From assembly GCA_964574985.1 (NCBI GenBank), contig CAZNPH010000014.1, positions 1 through 64,000 on the forward strand: DNA of 64,000 nt, given 5' to 3'. This DNA is from CAZNPH01 sp964574985. GTDB taxonomy: Bacteria; Bacteroidota; Bacteroidia; Bacteroidales; SM23-62. The notes beneath the pieces were generated by a model that did no database searches, was not told where the DNA came from, and worked only from the letters and a program-made list of their open reading frames with translations. Shown in pieces: positions 9,401-18,879 of this stretch; position 1 is the first letter of the stretch; the number at the start of each line of letters is the position of its first letter. A program made the translations under genes and the position numbers.

Positions 9401-11458
9401 GTGGGAAAAGAAAACCCTTTTATCAAAATGCCTTTCCCTGAATTTAAAAATGTCGGCAAGCTGAACGAAAAAGAAGCCGGAGAAGTAATCGAACAACTCA
9501 GGGAAGCCATAGAGCATCACAACCATCTGTACTATGTGAAGAACCAGCCGGAGATCTCAGACAGCTCCTATGATAAATTGTTTCACCGGCTGGAGAAACT
9601 GGAACAGGAATTTCCGGAGCTGGACTCAGAACTCTCCCCGACCAAAAAAGTTGGTGCTCCTCCCCTGGACGAACTAAAGAAGATCAGCCATCAGTCCGTT
9701 ATGCTCAGTCTGAACTCATCTTCCGAAAAAAGCGAGATCAGGGAATTCCTGAAACGGGTGAAAAAACTGACCGGGATCGAAAAACCGGATTTTGTCCTGG
9801 AACCCAAGCTGGACGGATTATCCGCAGAGATCGTATACCGGGACGGTGCATTTGAATACGGGGCCACCCGGGGTGACGGGGAAACCGGCGAAGACATATC
9901 CGCGAATATCAAAACCATCCGGTCGGTTCCCATGAAACTCAGGAAAAAGGAAGACGTTCCTTCCTTTTTATCGATCAGGGGAGAGATCATAATGTCCCTG
10001 GACGGTTTCAGCAAAGTCAACAAACAAAGGATCGAAAACGGAAAGGACCCTTTCGCAAATCCCAGGAATGCGGTGGCCGGCATCATGCGGCAGTTGGATC
10101 CTTCCAAAGCGGCACGATACCCGGTGGATATTTTCTTTTACGAGATACTGGAATCAAATGAACAACCTTTCGTCAGCCACTGGGAGATGCTGAATACGTT
10201 TCCGGAGTGGGGACTGAAGGTCAGTGAGCTGAAATGGAAAGCAAGTTCATTTGAAGACATTGAAAAATACCATGACGAGCTTGCCCGGAAAAGGGATTCG
10301 ATGGAATATGAGATTGACGGGATGGTCATCAAGCTGGATGACCGGAAGGCAAGGGAAAAAGCCGGCACACGCCAGAGAAGCCCACGATGGGCTTTTGCCT
10401 GGAAGTTCCCCCCCAGGAAAAAGGTGACCACACTGAAAGAAATCATCATCCAGGTCGGCCGTACGGGCATCCTGACCCCGGTCGCCCTGCTGGACCCGGT
10501 GGAAACGGGAGGGGTGACCATCAGCCGCGCCAGTCTGCATAATGAAGATGAAGTGAACAGAAAAAATGCCGCCCCCGGGGACAAGGTCAAAGTGATCAGG
10601 GCGGGTGATGTCATTCCCAAAGTGGCTGAAGTAGTGGAAAAGAAAAGCAAAAAGAAAGAAAAGTTCAAAATGCCCGTCAAATGCCCCGTCTGCGGAACAA
10701 AGGTGGTAAAGGAAGGGGCCTATACCGTTTGTCCGGCCGGACTGAGCTGTAAGGCCCAGCTAACCGGCAGGATCATCCATTTTGCATCCCGTCAGGCCAT
10801 GAACATTGAACATATGGGAGATGAAACCGTCAGGCAGCTGGTGGACAGTAAAATGATCGCTTCCCTGCCCGATCTGTACGAACTGAAAAAAGAGGACCTT
10901 TTACAACTGGAAGGATTCGCGGAAAAATCCGCTGAAAAGCTGTATAACGCCATCCAAAAGTCAAAAAAGCCCCGTTTGTCCAATTTTATATACGCTCTGG
11001 GGATCCGGCAGGTGGGAGAACATATGGCCCGGGTGCTGGTCCGTCATTTCGGGTCCCTGGACAAACTGAAAAATACCGGGCGGGAGGAAATGGAATCCAT
11101 TGATGAGGTTGGGCCGGAAACTGCCCGGAGTATCCACCATTTTTTCAGTTCGGAAGAAAACAGAAAAATGCTCGGCCGGCTGGAAGAAGTAGGGCTCGAA
11201 CCGCAAAAAACCGCCGAACAAGCCAGCCTGCCCCTGAAAGGGCTGACCATCGTGGTAACCGGGGAGCTGGAAAGCTATACCCGCAGTGAGATCAAAGATG
11301 AGATTGAAAAACTCGGGGGACATGCCTCCTCCAGTGTCAGCGGCAACACCGATTATGTGGTGGCAGGCGAAAATCCCGGCAGCAAACTGGATGAAGCCCA
11401 AAAAAGGGATGTGAAGATCATCGATGAAAAAGAATACCGCAAATTGGCCCGGAAATAA
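9401..11458 (+). CDS. ligA: NAD-dependent DNA ligase
   Basis: This 685-residue ligase has every LigA domain in order. The Ia domain carries NHLYYVKNQPEISDSSYD near residue 40. The adenylation domain has the KxDG nucleophile motif in EPKLDGLSAEIVY near residue 130, followed by the OB fold. A four-Cys zinc finger (CPVCGTKV...CPAGLSC) lies near 430, with helix-hairpin-helix repeats at about 440-590. A C-terminal BRCT domain starts at LPLKGLTIVVTGEL. The likely start is a GTG 7 bases after the polX stop; an ATG at 9428 is an alternative. Its co-transcription with fpg and polX points to repair. Whether this is the only replicative LigA of the genome cannot be told here. Confidence 0.93.
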   Translation: MGKENPFIKMPFPEFKNVGKLNEKEAGEVIEQLREAIEHHNHLYYVKNQPEISDSSYDKLFHRLEKLEQEFPELDSELSPTKKVGAPPLDELKKISHQSVMLSLNSSSEKSEIREFLKRVKKLTGIEKPDFVLEPKLDGLSAEIVYRDGAFEYGATRGDGETGEDISANIKTIRSVPMKLRKKEDVPSFLSIRGEIIMSLDGFSKVNKQRIENGKDPFANPRNAVAGIMRQLDPSKAARYPVDIFFYEILESNEQPFVSHWEMLNTFPEWGLKVSELKWKASSFEDIEKYHDELARKRDSMEYEIDGMVIKLDDRKAREKAGTRQRSPRWAFAWKFPPRKKVTTLKEIIIQVGRTGILTPVALLDPVETGGVTISRASLHNEDEVNRKNAAPGDKVKVIRAGDVIPKVAEVVEKKSKKKEKFKMPVKCPVCGTKVVKEGAYTVCPAGLSCKAQLTGRIIHFASRQAMNIEHMGDETVRQLVDSKMIASLPDLYELKKEDLLQLEGFAEKSAEKLYNAIQKSKKPRLSNFIYALGIRQVGEHMARVLVRHFGSLDKLKNTGREEMESIDEVGPETARSIHHFFSSEENRKMLGRLEEVGLEPQKTAEQASLPLKGLTIVVTGELESYTRSEIKDEIEKLGGHASSSVSGNTDYVVAGENPGSKLDEAQKRDVKIIDEKEYRKLARK

Positions 11459-11519
11459 ACATATTCATCAACAGACAAACCTTCAGTAAAAAATCAGACA
11501 ATCAAATGATCAGGCAATC

Positions 11520-11666
11520 ATGATGAGACACTTATTTCCGCTGTTTGCCCTGCTGCCGGAAGAATATGCGCAGCAACCCCGGCCGCTGGATGTTTCGGAA
11601 TGGATCTATACCCGGGTTGACAGCACCAGGGGCCGGTGGAGCGATTATGGTAACCTGACGGGAATT
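11520..11666 (+). pseudogene. N-terminal stub of a secreted protein
   Basis: An ATG-initiated frame encodes a hydrophobic N-terminus (MMRHLFPLFALL) and then PLDVSEWIYTRVDSTRGRWSDYG. From memory this resembles the opening of secreted FG-GAP/VCBS-repeat proteins of Bacteroidota. The frame then runs antisense through a DUF4143 remnant and stops, so only about 50 residues could be original. It is read as a gene stub left by a deletion that joined it to the adjacent ATPase remnant. The family guess is tentative. Confidence 0.3.
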
Positions 11667-12278
11667 TTAGGCGACGAACGGAAAATAAGATCGAATAAGA
11701 TCAAGAACCAGGTGTTCCCACAAAATGCCTCTGTCTTCGATCCTGATCTCTTTCCAGCCCTTCACAAAAGTTACCAGTCCGGTGTCAAAAACGCAGAATT
11801 TTGGCCTTGAAGTAATTTCGCGTTTTCCACCTCCGTGAAACGGAGAAAGGAGATATACATTATGTGCTATTATCAATGATTCGAGATAATTCATTACTGT
11901 AGGTCGAGACACTCCGCTATTTTTTGACAACTGAGTATAATCCAATATGTTACCGCTTGACCTGTATAAAAGTTTCATTAATTTTAAATATCCGGCTCTG
12001 TTTCTGATGCCGAAAAGTTCCTGGATATCCCTTGCGAAGAAACTATCAAACCATTCAGAAAAATAACCGGTGATCCAAATCGTGAATTCCGAATGCTTCC
12101 CTGCATTCATCCCAGATTACCGGTGGACAGAAGGCAGATCACAATCCATATATACGGGACCTTTCAGCATTTTTGATAGTGTTGTTTTGCCAACTCCCCG
12201 GGGACCCGATAGCTATATCAGTGATTTTCCCCCCCATGATTGATTGATGCGGTTGATCCAGAATGGTCTATAAAACAT
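11667..12278 (-). pseudogene. Remnant of a DUF4143-type AAA ATPase
   Basis: Reading leftward from an ATG at 12278, one frame encodes MFYRPFWINRIN, a TAG stop, then LSGPRGVGKTTLSKML (Walker A) and VYMDCDLPSVHR, and a second stop (TAA). The same frame continues from 12110 with SEWFDSFFARDIQELF and the DUF4143 winged-helix region (NSGVSRPTVMNYLESL, FDTGLVTF). Complete members are about 380-400 residues. Only about 200 codons remain here, so the Walker B and sensor region has been lost by an in-frame deletion and the C-terminus is cut after about 20 residues of the WEHLVLDLI segment. Two stops plus deletion at both places make it a pseudogene. These ATPases are often mobile accessory genes. Confidence 0.8.
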
Positions 12279-12468
12279 CGAAAGCTTATTTGAAAATTAG
12301 ACGACTAACTGTAAAATAAATATTAATGCAATACAAACATATAAATTTCCGCTTACGGATTTTTCAACCCAATATTCAAAATCAGTTGATTATAAAAAGG
12401 GCCTGCACTTCTGACATTATCAATTTGGGAACAACGGCACTAATTCTGCCATTGATGTAAACAAGTGG

Positions 12469-13431
12469 TCAAACCGCTTCAATGGTGGAAGGAGGTTTGG
12501 AGGCGATGTTGTAGGTTACACTGACAATGCCGGGCACCTGCCGTATGATCTCAGAGGCAAGTCCGGTCAATGTTTTGAAAGATAATTCTGTGGGTGTTGC
12601 CGTCCGTGCATCCACACTGTCCCAGCAACGGATCTCGATCTGCCGGCCAAATTCCCGCCTGCCGTCCACCATGCCCGTTACCCTGTCTTCATGCAAAATG
12701 GCCATGTATTGAAAGGCCCCGGTATTTTTCAGTGCATTTTCCACGATGGCGGTTGCTTTGCGGACCGTTTCGAGTTTCCCGGCAGTCACTTCCCCGATGA
12801 TCCGGGCAGCAAGCGCCGGTCCGGGAAAGGGGATCCGGTCAAACATTCCGGCCGGCAATCCCAGGGCTTTCCCCACTTTTCTTACCCCGTCCTTGCGCAA
12901 CTGGATCAGGGGTTCTATGATCCGGTAACCGAACTCTTTCTGCGGATCGATGCCAAGCTGTTCAAATACATTGTGCTGCCTCTTCACCCCGGCTACCGTT
13001 TCATCCACATCGGTCAGTATGGTTCCCTGCAGGAGGTGACTGGCCTTGCTTTCCCTGACGATCTTTCCGAATACATTTTTATAGAAAGTCTGGGTAACGG
13101 CTTCGCGCTTTTCTTCAGGATCCCGGATCCCTTTCAAAGCCGTCAGGAATTCCTGACATGCATCGATAATCTCAACCTGTACACCAAGTTTCCGGAATAC
13201 ATCCCGGACCCTTTCAGGTTCGGATTCCCGCATGAGTCCGTTTTCAATGAAATATGTCCTGAGATTTTCTCCCAGGGCTTCATGTCCGAGCATGGTCACC
13301 ACGGAAGAATCCACACCTCCGGATAAAGCATTGATGGCGACCCCGTTACCTACAACGGAACGGATCATATCGATTTTCTCCCGGATGAAATTTTCGGTTT
13401 TCAGCTCGCCGGTGGTAATTTCTTTGATCAT
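12469..13431 (-). CDS. guaA: GMP synthase ATP-pyrophosphatase subunit without glutaminase domain
   Basis: This 320-residue protein matches only the C-terminal two thirds of bacterial GuaA. The PP-loop SGGVDSSVV lies near residue 38, followed by the XMP-binding and dimerisation region (LLQGTILTDV, IPFPGPALAARIIGEV, SKPPSTIE at the end). It should adenylate XMP and aminate it to GMP. It lacks the class I glutamine amidotransferase domain, so it needs either a separate glutaminase subunit, as in archaeal two-subunit enzymes, or free ammonia. No such subunit is encoded nearby. The chosen start (MIKEITTGELK) is 22 codons inside the longest frame because the upstream residues look non-coding. It is divergent from the glycosidase-like gene. 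Confidence 0.8.
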   Translation of the reverse strand: MIKEITTGELKTENFIREKIDMIRSVVGNGVAINALSGGVDSSVVTMLGHEALGENLRTYFIENGLMRESEPERVRDVFRKLGVQVEIIDACQEFLTALKGIRDPEEKREAVTQTFYKNVFGKIVRESKASHLLQGTILTDVDETVAGVKRQHNVFEQLGIDPQKEFGYRIIEPLIQLRKDGVRKVGKALGLPAGMFDRIPFPGPALAARIIGEVTAGKLETVRKATAIVENALKNTGAFQYMAILHEDRVTGMVDGRREFGRQIEIRCWDSVDARTATPTELSFKTLTGLASEIIRQVPGIVSVTYNIASKPPSTIEAV

Positions 13432-13517
13432 TGTTTTTTGGTTTTTCAGGATTCGTATCTTCGTATGATGGATATGTTTGCTGTACCCCCTTTTCAAAAT
13501 TTCATAAATATATCAAA

Positions 13518-15557
13518 ATGAATCAAAAAAAATCGTTGAGGTATTGTGTTTTTACTGTTTTCACAGTCATCGTCCTGCTGGCCAATGCGCAAGAAAATAA
13601 TCAGGATGAACCCGGGTGGTGGATGACCCCGCAACGCATGCTCCAGACCAATCTGCGGGAGATCGATGCCACCATGGACATCGACCGGTACGTGCAGGAA
13701 GTGAAGGATTTCGGAGCCAATGTCGTGCTCTTTAACGCAGGGGGCATCGTGGCCAATTATCCAACCGGACTGGAATACCATTGGCAGAACACCTTTATGG
13801 AAGGTGATTTCCTTGGGGAAGTCCTGCCCCGGCTGCATGCGGAAAATATTAAAATGATAGGGCGTTTCGATTTCAGCAAAATCAACGAGAAGTATGCATC
13901 CCGGCATCCGGAGTGGCTTTATGTCAGTGAAAAGGGTGAACACGTGAATTACAACGGTCAGGTACACACCTGCCTGACGGGAGGATACCAGCAGGAGTAT
14001 ATGTTCAGGATCCTGAAAGAAGCCGTCACCCGTTATCCGCTGGACGGCGTTTTTTTCAATATGATCGGCTTTCCGCAACGGGACTACAGCCGCAATTTCC
14101 ATGGAATCTGCCAGTGCGAAAACTGCAGGAAATCCTTTAAAGCGTATTCCGGACTGGATCTTCCCAAACACGACGGGGATCCGGAGGTTCTGGAAAAGTA
14201 CAGGCAATGGCAACGGATCCGGATCGATAAGCAATTTATACGCGTGCAGAAACTGATCAAATCGACCGGGGAAGATATTGTGATCTGCACCTATACGGAA
14301 AAAGGGGTGGACGTGATCCGCAAGGAATCCGGTGCAGCTGTTGGCCGGGAAATCCGGAATGATACTGACAAAGCCCAATGGACCCTGCTGACCACGGAAA
14401 ACAAGCAACTGGCAAATACTTCGGTTCATTTCTATCAGACGACCTTCCGGCATTCGGCAGCAGCACCCCACCTCCATACCCGCCGCATCTGGCAACAGTT
14501 CGTGAACGGCGCCTGGCTCGACTTCTATTGCATAGGTCCCCTTCAGCGTCTTGAGGACCGGGCGGCCATCAAACCCATCAGCCGGATATACCATTTCCAC
14601 CGGGAAAATGAAAAATGGCTGCTGCATACCGAATCAGCTGCCGAGGTTGGATTGTTGCGCCATGAAGGAGATGATTACCGGGGATGGGTACAGATCCTGT
14701 CAGAGCATCACATCCCTTTTGATCTTGTCTCATTTCAGCATTCGAACCTGCAAAATTACAGGACGATCATTGTCCCTGAAAGCGGACGAATCGATGCCGG
14801 CAATTCTGCCGCACTGGATCATTATGTTGAAAACGGGGGGAGACTCCTGTTAAGCGGCAGAATGCCTGATCATTTGACCTGCCTGGGACGGCCCGCCCTG
14901 AAAAAGACCTGGCCCCTCAGTCATTCCATGTATGTCCGCATACGCCCCGAAGACAAGGAGAAACTAAAGGTCACAGGTTTGAAGGATTTCGACCTGGTGC
15001 ATCTGCGCGGAGATTTTTATGAATACCAGGCGAACGGGGAATCGGAAACCATGCTGCGTTTGATCCATGATGTGATGTACGGGCCACCGGAAAAGTGTTA
15101 TTATCATGGTGTTTCAGATATCCCCGGCCTGTTGCTGAACCGGTATGGCGACGGGAAAGCAGCCATATTCCCTTTCCGGATCGGCGCCATGTACCGCGAA
15201 TGGGGTAACCGGGGACACGCCCTCCTGGTGTCGGGAACACTCGACAACCTGCTGGAAACCGGCCGCAGGCTGCATGTAAATACTTCTGCACTCACAGAAG
15301 TCACTCATCGCCGGGATCCCGATGAAAAATTCGAATGGGTGGCATTATACAACCATTCAGGCCGGATGGGCAATTCTTTTCACCCACCGGTTCCCGTTGA
15401 CAATACAGAGATCATGCTTAAAACAGATAAGGAAATCAAGCACATCATTTCATTGAGCAATGGCCATGAACTCCCGGGCGAGAGTAAATCCGGCCGCACC
15501 ATAATCACGTTGCCTCAATTGAATGTATATGAGATAGTCCTGGTGGAGTATCTTTAA
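13518..15557 (+). CDS. Secreted glycosidase-like protein (GHL6-type barrel plus beta-galactosidase trimerisation-like domain)
   Basis: This 679-residue protein has a signal peptide (residues about 1-24, ending NAQ). A TIM-barrel region resembles the putative glycosyl hydrolase group GHL6: DFGANVVLFNAGGIVANYPT, AENIKMIGRFDFSKI, and a Cys-containing CQCENCRKSF segment typical of these barrels. From about residue 400 the pattern resembles a beta-galactosidase trimerisation domain (SEHHIPFDLVSFQ, NGGRLLLSGR). It probably acts outside the cytoplasm on plant or algal glycans, substrate unknown. The start was placed at MNQKKSLRY because the upstream part of the frame overlaps the divergent guaA start and lacks a signal peptide. 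The DUF3078 gene follows 20 bases downstream. Confidence 0.65.
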   Translation: MNQKKSLRYCVFTVFTVIVLLANAQENNQDEPGWWMTPQRMLQTNLREIDATMDIDRYVQEVKDFGANVVLFNAGGIVANYPTGLEYHWQNTFMEGDFLGEVLPRLHAENIKMIGRFDFSKINEKYASRHPEWLYVSEKGEHVNYNGQVHTCLTGGYQQEYMFRILKEAVTRYPLDGVFFNMIGFPQRDYSRNFHGICQCENCRKSFKAYSGLDLPKHDGDPEVLEKYRQWQRIRIDKQFIRVQKLIKSTGEDIVICTYTEKGVDVIRKESGAAVGREIRNDTDKAQWTLLTTENKQLANTSVHFYQTTFRHSAAAPHLHTRRIWQQFVNGAWLDFYCIGPLQRLEDRAAIKPISRIYHFHRENEKWLLHTESAAEVGLLRHEGDDYRGWVQILSEHHIPFDLVSFQHSNLQNYRTIIVPESGRIDAGNSAALDHYVENGGRLLLSGRMPDHLTCLGRPALKKTWPLSHSMYVRIRPEDKEKLKVTGLKDFDLVHLRGDFYEYQANGESETMLRLIHDVMYGPPEKCYYHGVSDIPGLLLNRYGDGKAAIFPFRIGAMYREWGNRGHALLVSGTLDNLLETGRRLHVNTSALTEVTHRRDPDEKFEWVALYNHSGRMGNSFHPPVPVDNTEIMLKTDKEIKHIISLSNGHELPGESKSGRTIITLPQLNVYEIVLVEYL

Positions 15558-15577
15558 CAAATTTCAAACCAAAAATT

Positions 15578-17560
15578 ATGGGACGATTCTTTCTATTATT
15601 AATGTTCGGAATGATGACCACCGGGGAGGCACATGCACAATCCGCAGCGGAAGGGCCTTTCACGGGAACCGACACCATTCCTTCAGAATCCGTCATTTTT
15701 ACTGCCTCATCGGCATCAGAATACATCATTGACCTCCTGGAAACAAATCGATTATGGAGTCCGGCCGGAGATACAATAAAGCTTTCACTGGCAAGACTGA
15801 TCGATCATTATCATGAGCCATTCGATAGTGTCAGAACACGCCTTTCGGGGTTTGATTATGATTCCATAAAGCTCAAACACATCGAGATTGCGCGACATGA
15901 CACCCTCCTGTTGAAATGGCTCAACGACTCAACCTTCATAATTGACACCGTTGACCTGGAAAAAGAACCTCTCATAATACAAAAAACTGTCATTCACAAG
16001 GTGATTTATACTTCCGGATTTTTACCGGAAAGCCGCATGCCTGAAACAGGACCTCTCACTGATACCCTGTTGCAGGAACGGGATACTTTGCTGCAGGAAA
16101 AAGATATTTTGCCGCAGGAAAAGGATACTTTGCTGCATAAACGGGATACTTTGCTTGTGGAACAAGATACCCTTACAGAGGTAAGCATTGATTCTGTTTT
16201 CCTTGAAAAAAAGGGGATACAGATGCATCAAATAAAAAAAGAAGGGATTGTTCCACCCATTATACCTCCGGGCAGCAATAAATCAGCAAGTTTTTTCCCT
16301 GATTCCGGTAAAATCATCTTGTCGGATACGCTTCGGGCCATCGTCGCAGAAGGCGATTCCCCGTTCCATATTGTACCCGGTGAAAAGATGCCCGATTCTC
16401 TCCGGTATGCCGTCGAAACATTGTTATCCCATACGTTCAGGCGTGATTCAATCCTTTTGTTTTTTCATGATGTAAAGGATCAGAAAACACCTTTCTGGTT
16501 AACCACAGGTGAAGATGATCTGTACAGATATTGGGTCAAGAATTACAGAAATGATTCCATAACCATCTGGATGGGAAATCCTTCAAAATACGATATCACC
16601 CTGATCCTTGAAGAAGACCTTCGTGTGAAACGTATGGAAAAAGAAGAAGCAGTTGATATTCCCATTACCCTTGTGAAACCTGATACGTCCCTCGCAGAGG
16701 TAAAGCCATTGGAAGAGATCCCCGTATACTGGGACTATGATTTTTCAAGTTCGTTTGCATTGAACCAGACATATTTCTCCAATTGGTCAAAGGGTGGTGA
16801 AAATTCCTTGTCAAGCTTGCTTGATATAAAGGGTAAAGCCAGATACACCAATACTGAAGCCCAAACACAGTGGACCAACTCCGGGCGATTAAATTACGGG
16901 ACCATTATCACGGAACAGCATGGATTAAGAACTAACACCGATCTGCTTGAATTGAATTCAAAATACAACAAAGTCATCCGGAAGAAAATAGATCTCAGTG
17001 CGATTTTCTACATGAAAAACCAGATCGCCAAAGGTTACAATTATCCAAATGACTCTGTTGTTGTATCCAAGTTCCTGAATCCCGGAACTTTTACGGTAGG
17101 TCTGGGTTTTGAATACAAGCCTTTTAAAAATACATTGCTTAACTTTTCCCCGTTATCGTACAAAAACACCTTTGTGCTGGATACTGCAAATATAGACCAG
17201 ACAGCACATGGTATTGAAAGTGATAAGCGTGCAAGACAGGAAATGGGAGGTCAGCTCCTGATACAGAATGAAACAAACATTCTGAACGATCTGAAAATAT
17301 CCAATACCCTGCGGCTGTTCTCCAACTATCTTAATAAACCCCAGAATATTGATGTGGACTGGGAAATAAATTTTGATCAGAGAATTAACTGGTATTTTTC
17401 GGTCATCCTGAATCTTCACATCATTTATGATAATGATGTTCTTTTCCCGGTGCTGGATGAAAATGATCAACCTGTTTTGCTGCCGGACGGAAGCAAAAAA
17501 AAGGTTCCCAAAATGCAGTTTAAGCAATTTCTGGGTTTGAGCTTTTTATTTAATTTCTAA
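15578..17560 (+). CDS. DUF3078 outer-membrane protein with N-terminal extension
   Basis: This 660-residue exported protein has a signal peptide ending near residue 22 (EAHAQS). The last about 270 residues match DUF3078: SSFALNQTYFSNWSKGGENS, then aromatic-rich amphipathic strands ending in a Phe (FLGLSFLFNF), as expected for a Bacteroidota outer-membrane beta-barrel. The N-terminal half is unusual for the family. It contains five near-identical seven-residue repeats of the form DTLLQEK around residues 162-196 and a degenerate region with SPFHIVPGEKMPDSL. It follows the glycosidase-like gene by 20 bases and may be co-transcribed. Function unknown. Confidence 0.7.
   Translation: MGRFFLLLMFGMMTTGEAHAQSAAEGPFTGTDTIPSESVIFTASSASEYIIDLLETNRLWSPAGDTIKLSLARLIDHYHEPFDSVRTRLSGFDYDSIKLKHIEIARHDTLLLKWLNDSTFIIDTVDLEKEPLIIQKTVIHKVIYTSGFLPESRMPETGPLTDTLLQERDTLLQEKDILPQEKDTLLHKRDTLLVEQDTLTEVSIDSVFLEKKGIQMHQIKKEGIVPPIIPPGSNKSASFFPDSGKIILSDTLRAIVAEGDSPFHIVPGEKMPDSLRYAVETLLSHTFRRDSILLFFHDVKDQKTPFWLTTGEDDLYRYWVKNYRNDSITIWMGNPSKYDITLILEEDLRVKRMEKEEAVDIPITLVKPDTSLAEVKPLEEIPVYWDYDFSSSFALNQTYFSNWSKGGENSLSSLLDIKGKARYTNTEAQTQWTNSGRLNYGTIITEQHGLRTNTDLLELNSKYNKVIRKKIDLSAIFYMKNQIAKGYNYPNDSVVVSKFLNPGTFTVGLGFEYKPFKNTLLNFSPLSYKNTFVLDTANIDQTAHGIESDKRARQEMGGQLLIQNETNILNDLKISNTLRLFSNYLNKPQNIDVDWEINFDQRINWYFSVILNLHIIYDNDVLFPVLDENDQPVLLPDGSKKKVPKMQFKQFLGLSFLFNF
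16061..16165 (+). repeat. Five 21-bp tandem repeats encoding heptads
   Basis: Five units of 21 bases begin GATACyyTGyTG and encode DTLLQER, DTLLQEK, DILPQEK, DTLLHKR and DTLLVEQ in frame inside the DUF3078 gene, with a partial sixth unit after them. The seven-residue period fits a short helical or coiled-coil stretch. Tandem in-frame units like this can change copy number by replication slippage without breaking the frame. Confidence 0.85.
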
Positions 17561-17564
17561 AAGA

Positions 17565-18716
17565 TCAATCAGGCTTTCCTTCCAGGGTTTTCATTTTTTC
17601 GTTGAAACCAAGAACCTTGTAAAGCTGGGATAATTTTTCAATGACATACTGATTATCAGGATCTCTTTCATAGGCTTCTTCGAACCAGGAAACAGCAGTT
17701 TCGAACGCTTCTTCTGAGCGTTCATTTTCTTGACGGAAAGCACGGTTGTTGGTTATGGTTCTTGCATTCTTTTCAATTTCCACTCCCAGGTTATAATAAC
17801 ATGTACCCGTATTTGCATATATTTTTGCTTCACCGGGAGCCAGGGCAATGGCCTTTTTATAGGCATCAATGGCCTTTTTGTATTGATCCGTTTTCTGATA
17901 GACCAATCCTTTTGTATAAGGATAAATATATTCAGAAGGATTTTGTAAAGAGGCTGTGTCCAGAACTGTTATGGCCTTTTCTTCAGCATCTGTTTGCAAA
18001 AACAGATCTGCAAGGAGCAGAACCAGATCTTCATGATCTTTATAACGGTCAATGCCTTCAATCAGCACCCTTTTCGCAGAAATTGTATCAGCTTTCCCGA
18101 GATATACGGAACATAGCAAATGCGGGACATTTGATGAATATTTCCCTTTGTTCAGCTTTTCAAGATACTCGATTGCTTTTTCCCATTTTTCAGCTTCATA
18201 TGCTGCCAATGCTGTATTATATATAAGATTTGTATCGATCCGGACAGTGAGGATGGGACTTTGGTTGATCTGAAGCGCTTGTTCAAATTTCTTCAGAGCT
18301 TCCTCATATTTCTGATTATTGTAGTGTTTTTTCCCCAGGCGCTGAAACTCATTGGCCAGAAGTACGTACCTGGGTGCCATTTGATCATCAAGTCGTCCCC
18401 TTTTATCCAGTGAACGGGCTTTCTCATAGGAATCGACGGCTGTATGAAGCTGATCGGGATACAGTTCGTATTTTGTTTTGTCATTCTCTTCCATCCCTTC
18501 CCGGCATGCAGTCTGGCATAACAAACCTTTGGCATACCATGTCCTTGGCCATTTCCGCGTTTTTTCACTATCCAGGGCTTCTTCAATGGCCTTTTTGGCG
18601 TCTTTGTATCTTCCGGTTTCAATCAGCTGAAGGGCAGCAATTACTTTGCTTTTTTGTGCCCGCGACAAAAGAAAACAACCGGAAAAAATAAATACAATGA
18701 AAACCAGTCTTTTCAT
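17565..18716 (-). CDS. Exported tetratricopeptide-repeat protein
   Basis: This 383-residue protein has an N-terminal signal sequence (FIVFIFSGCFLLSRAQ) and at least five TPR-like helix pairs: IETGRYKDAKKAIEEAL, NQKYEEALKKFEQALQ, AEKWEKAIEYLEKL, TDQYKKAIDAYKKAIAL and FETAVSWFEEAYERDP. It should be a periplasmic or envelope scaffold mediating protein contacts. The Cys at residue 14 sits in SGCF, so a lipoprotein is possible but the lipobox is poor. The gene is convergent with the DUF3078 gene across 4 bases and divergent from the TspO-like gene. No partner can be named. Confidence 0.8.
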   Translation of the reverse strand: MKRLVFIVFIFSGCFLLSRAQKSKVIAALQLIETGRYKDAKKAIEEALDSEKTRKWPRTWYAKGLLCQTACREGMEENDKTKYELYPDQLHTAVDSYEKARSLDKRGRLDDQMAPRYVLLANEFQRLGKKHYNNQKYEEALKKFEQALQINQSPILTVRIDTNLIYNTALAAYEAEKWEKAIEYLEKLNKGKYSSNVPHLLCSVYLGKADTISAKRVLIEGIDRYKDHEDLVLLLADLFLQTDAEEKAITVLDTASLQNPSEYIYPYTKGLVYQKTDQYKKAIDAYKKAIALAPGEAKIYANTGTCYYNLGVEIEKNARTITNNRAFRQENERSEEAFETAVSWFEEAYERDPDNQYVIEKLSQLYKVLGFNEKMKTLEGKPD

Positions 18717-18879
18717 TCAATTCCGTTTTTGATTCTGAAACGACAAAATTAAGCGATAATTTCCAACATAACCAATGATCACAGATCAGCCGGATAATAA
18801 AATCAACCATATAAGAAGACAAACGCCAAATACCCGGCATCTCACAAATTTCTCTATATTTATTAAAAATTATGCAGCC

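Noticed and set aside
13494..14627. A 377-codon frame antisense to the glycosidase-like gene
   Set aside because: It shows no family similarity, while the rightward frame has a signal peptide and a coherent barrel pattern.
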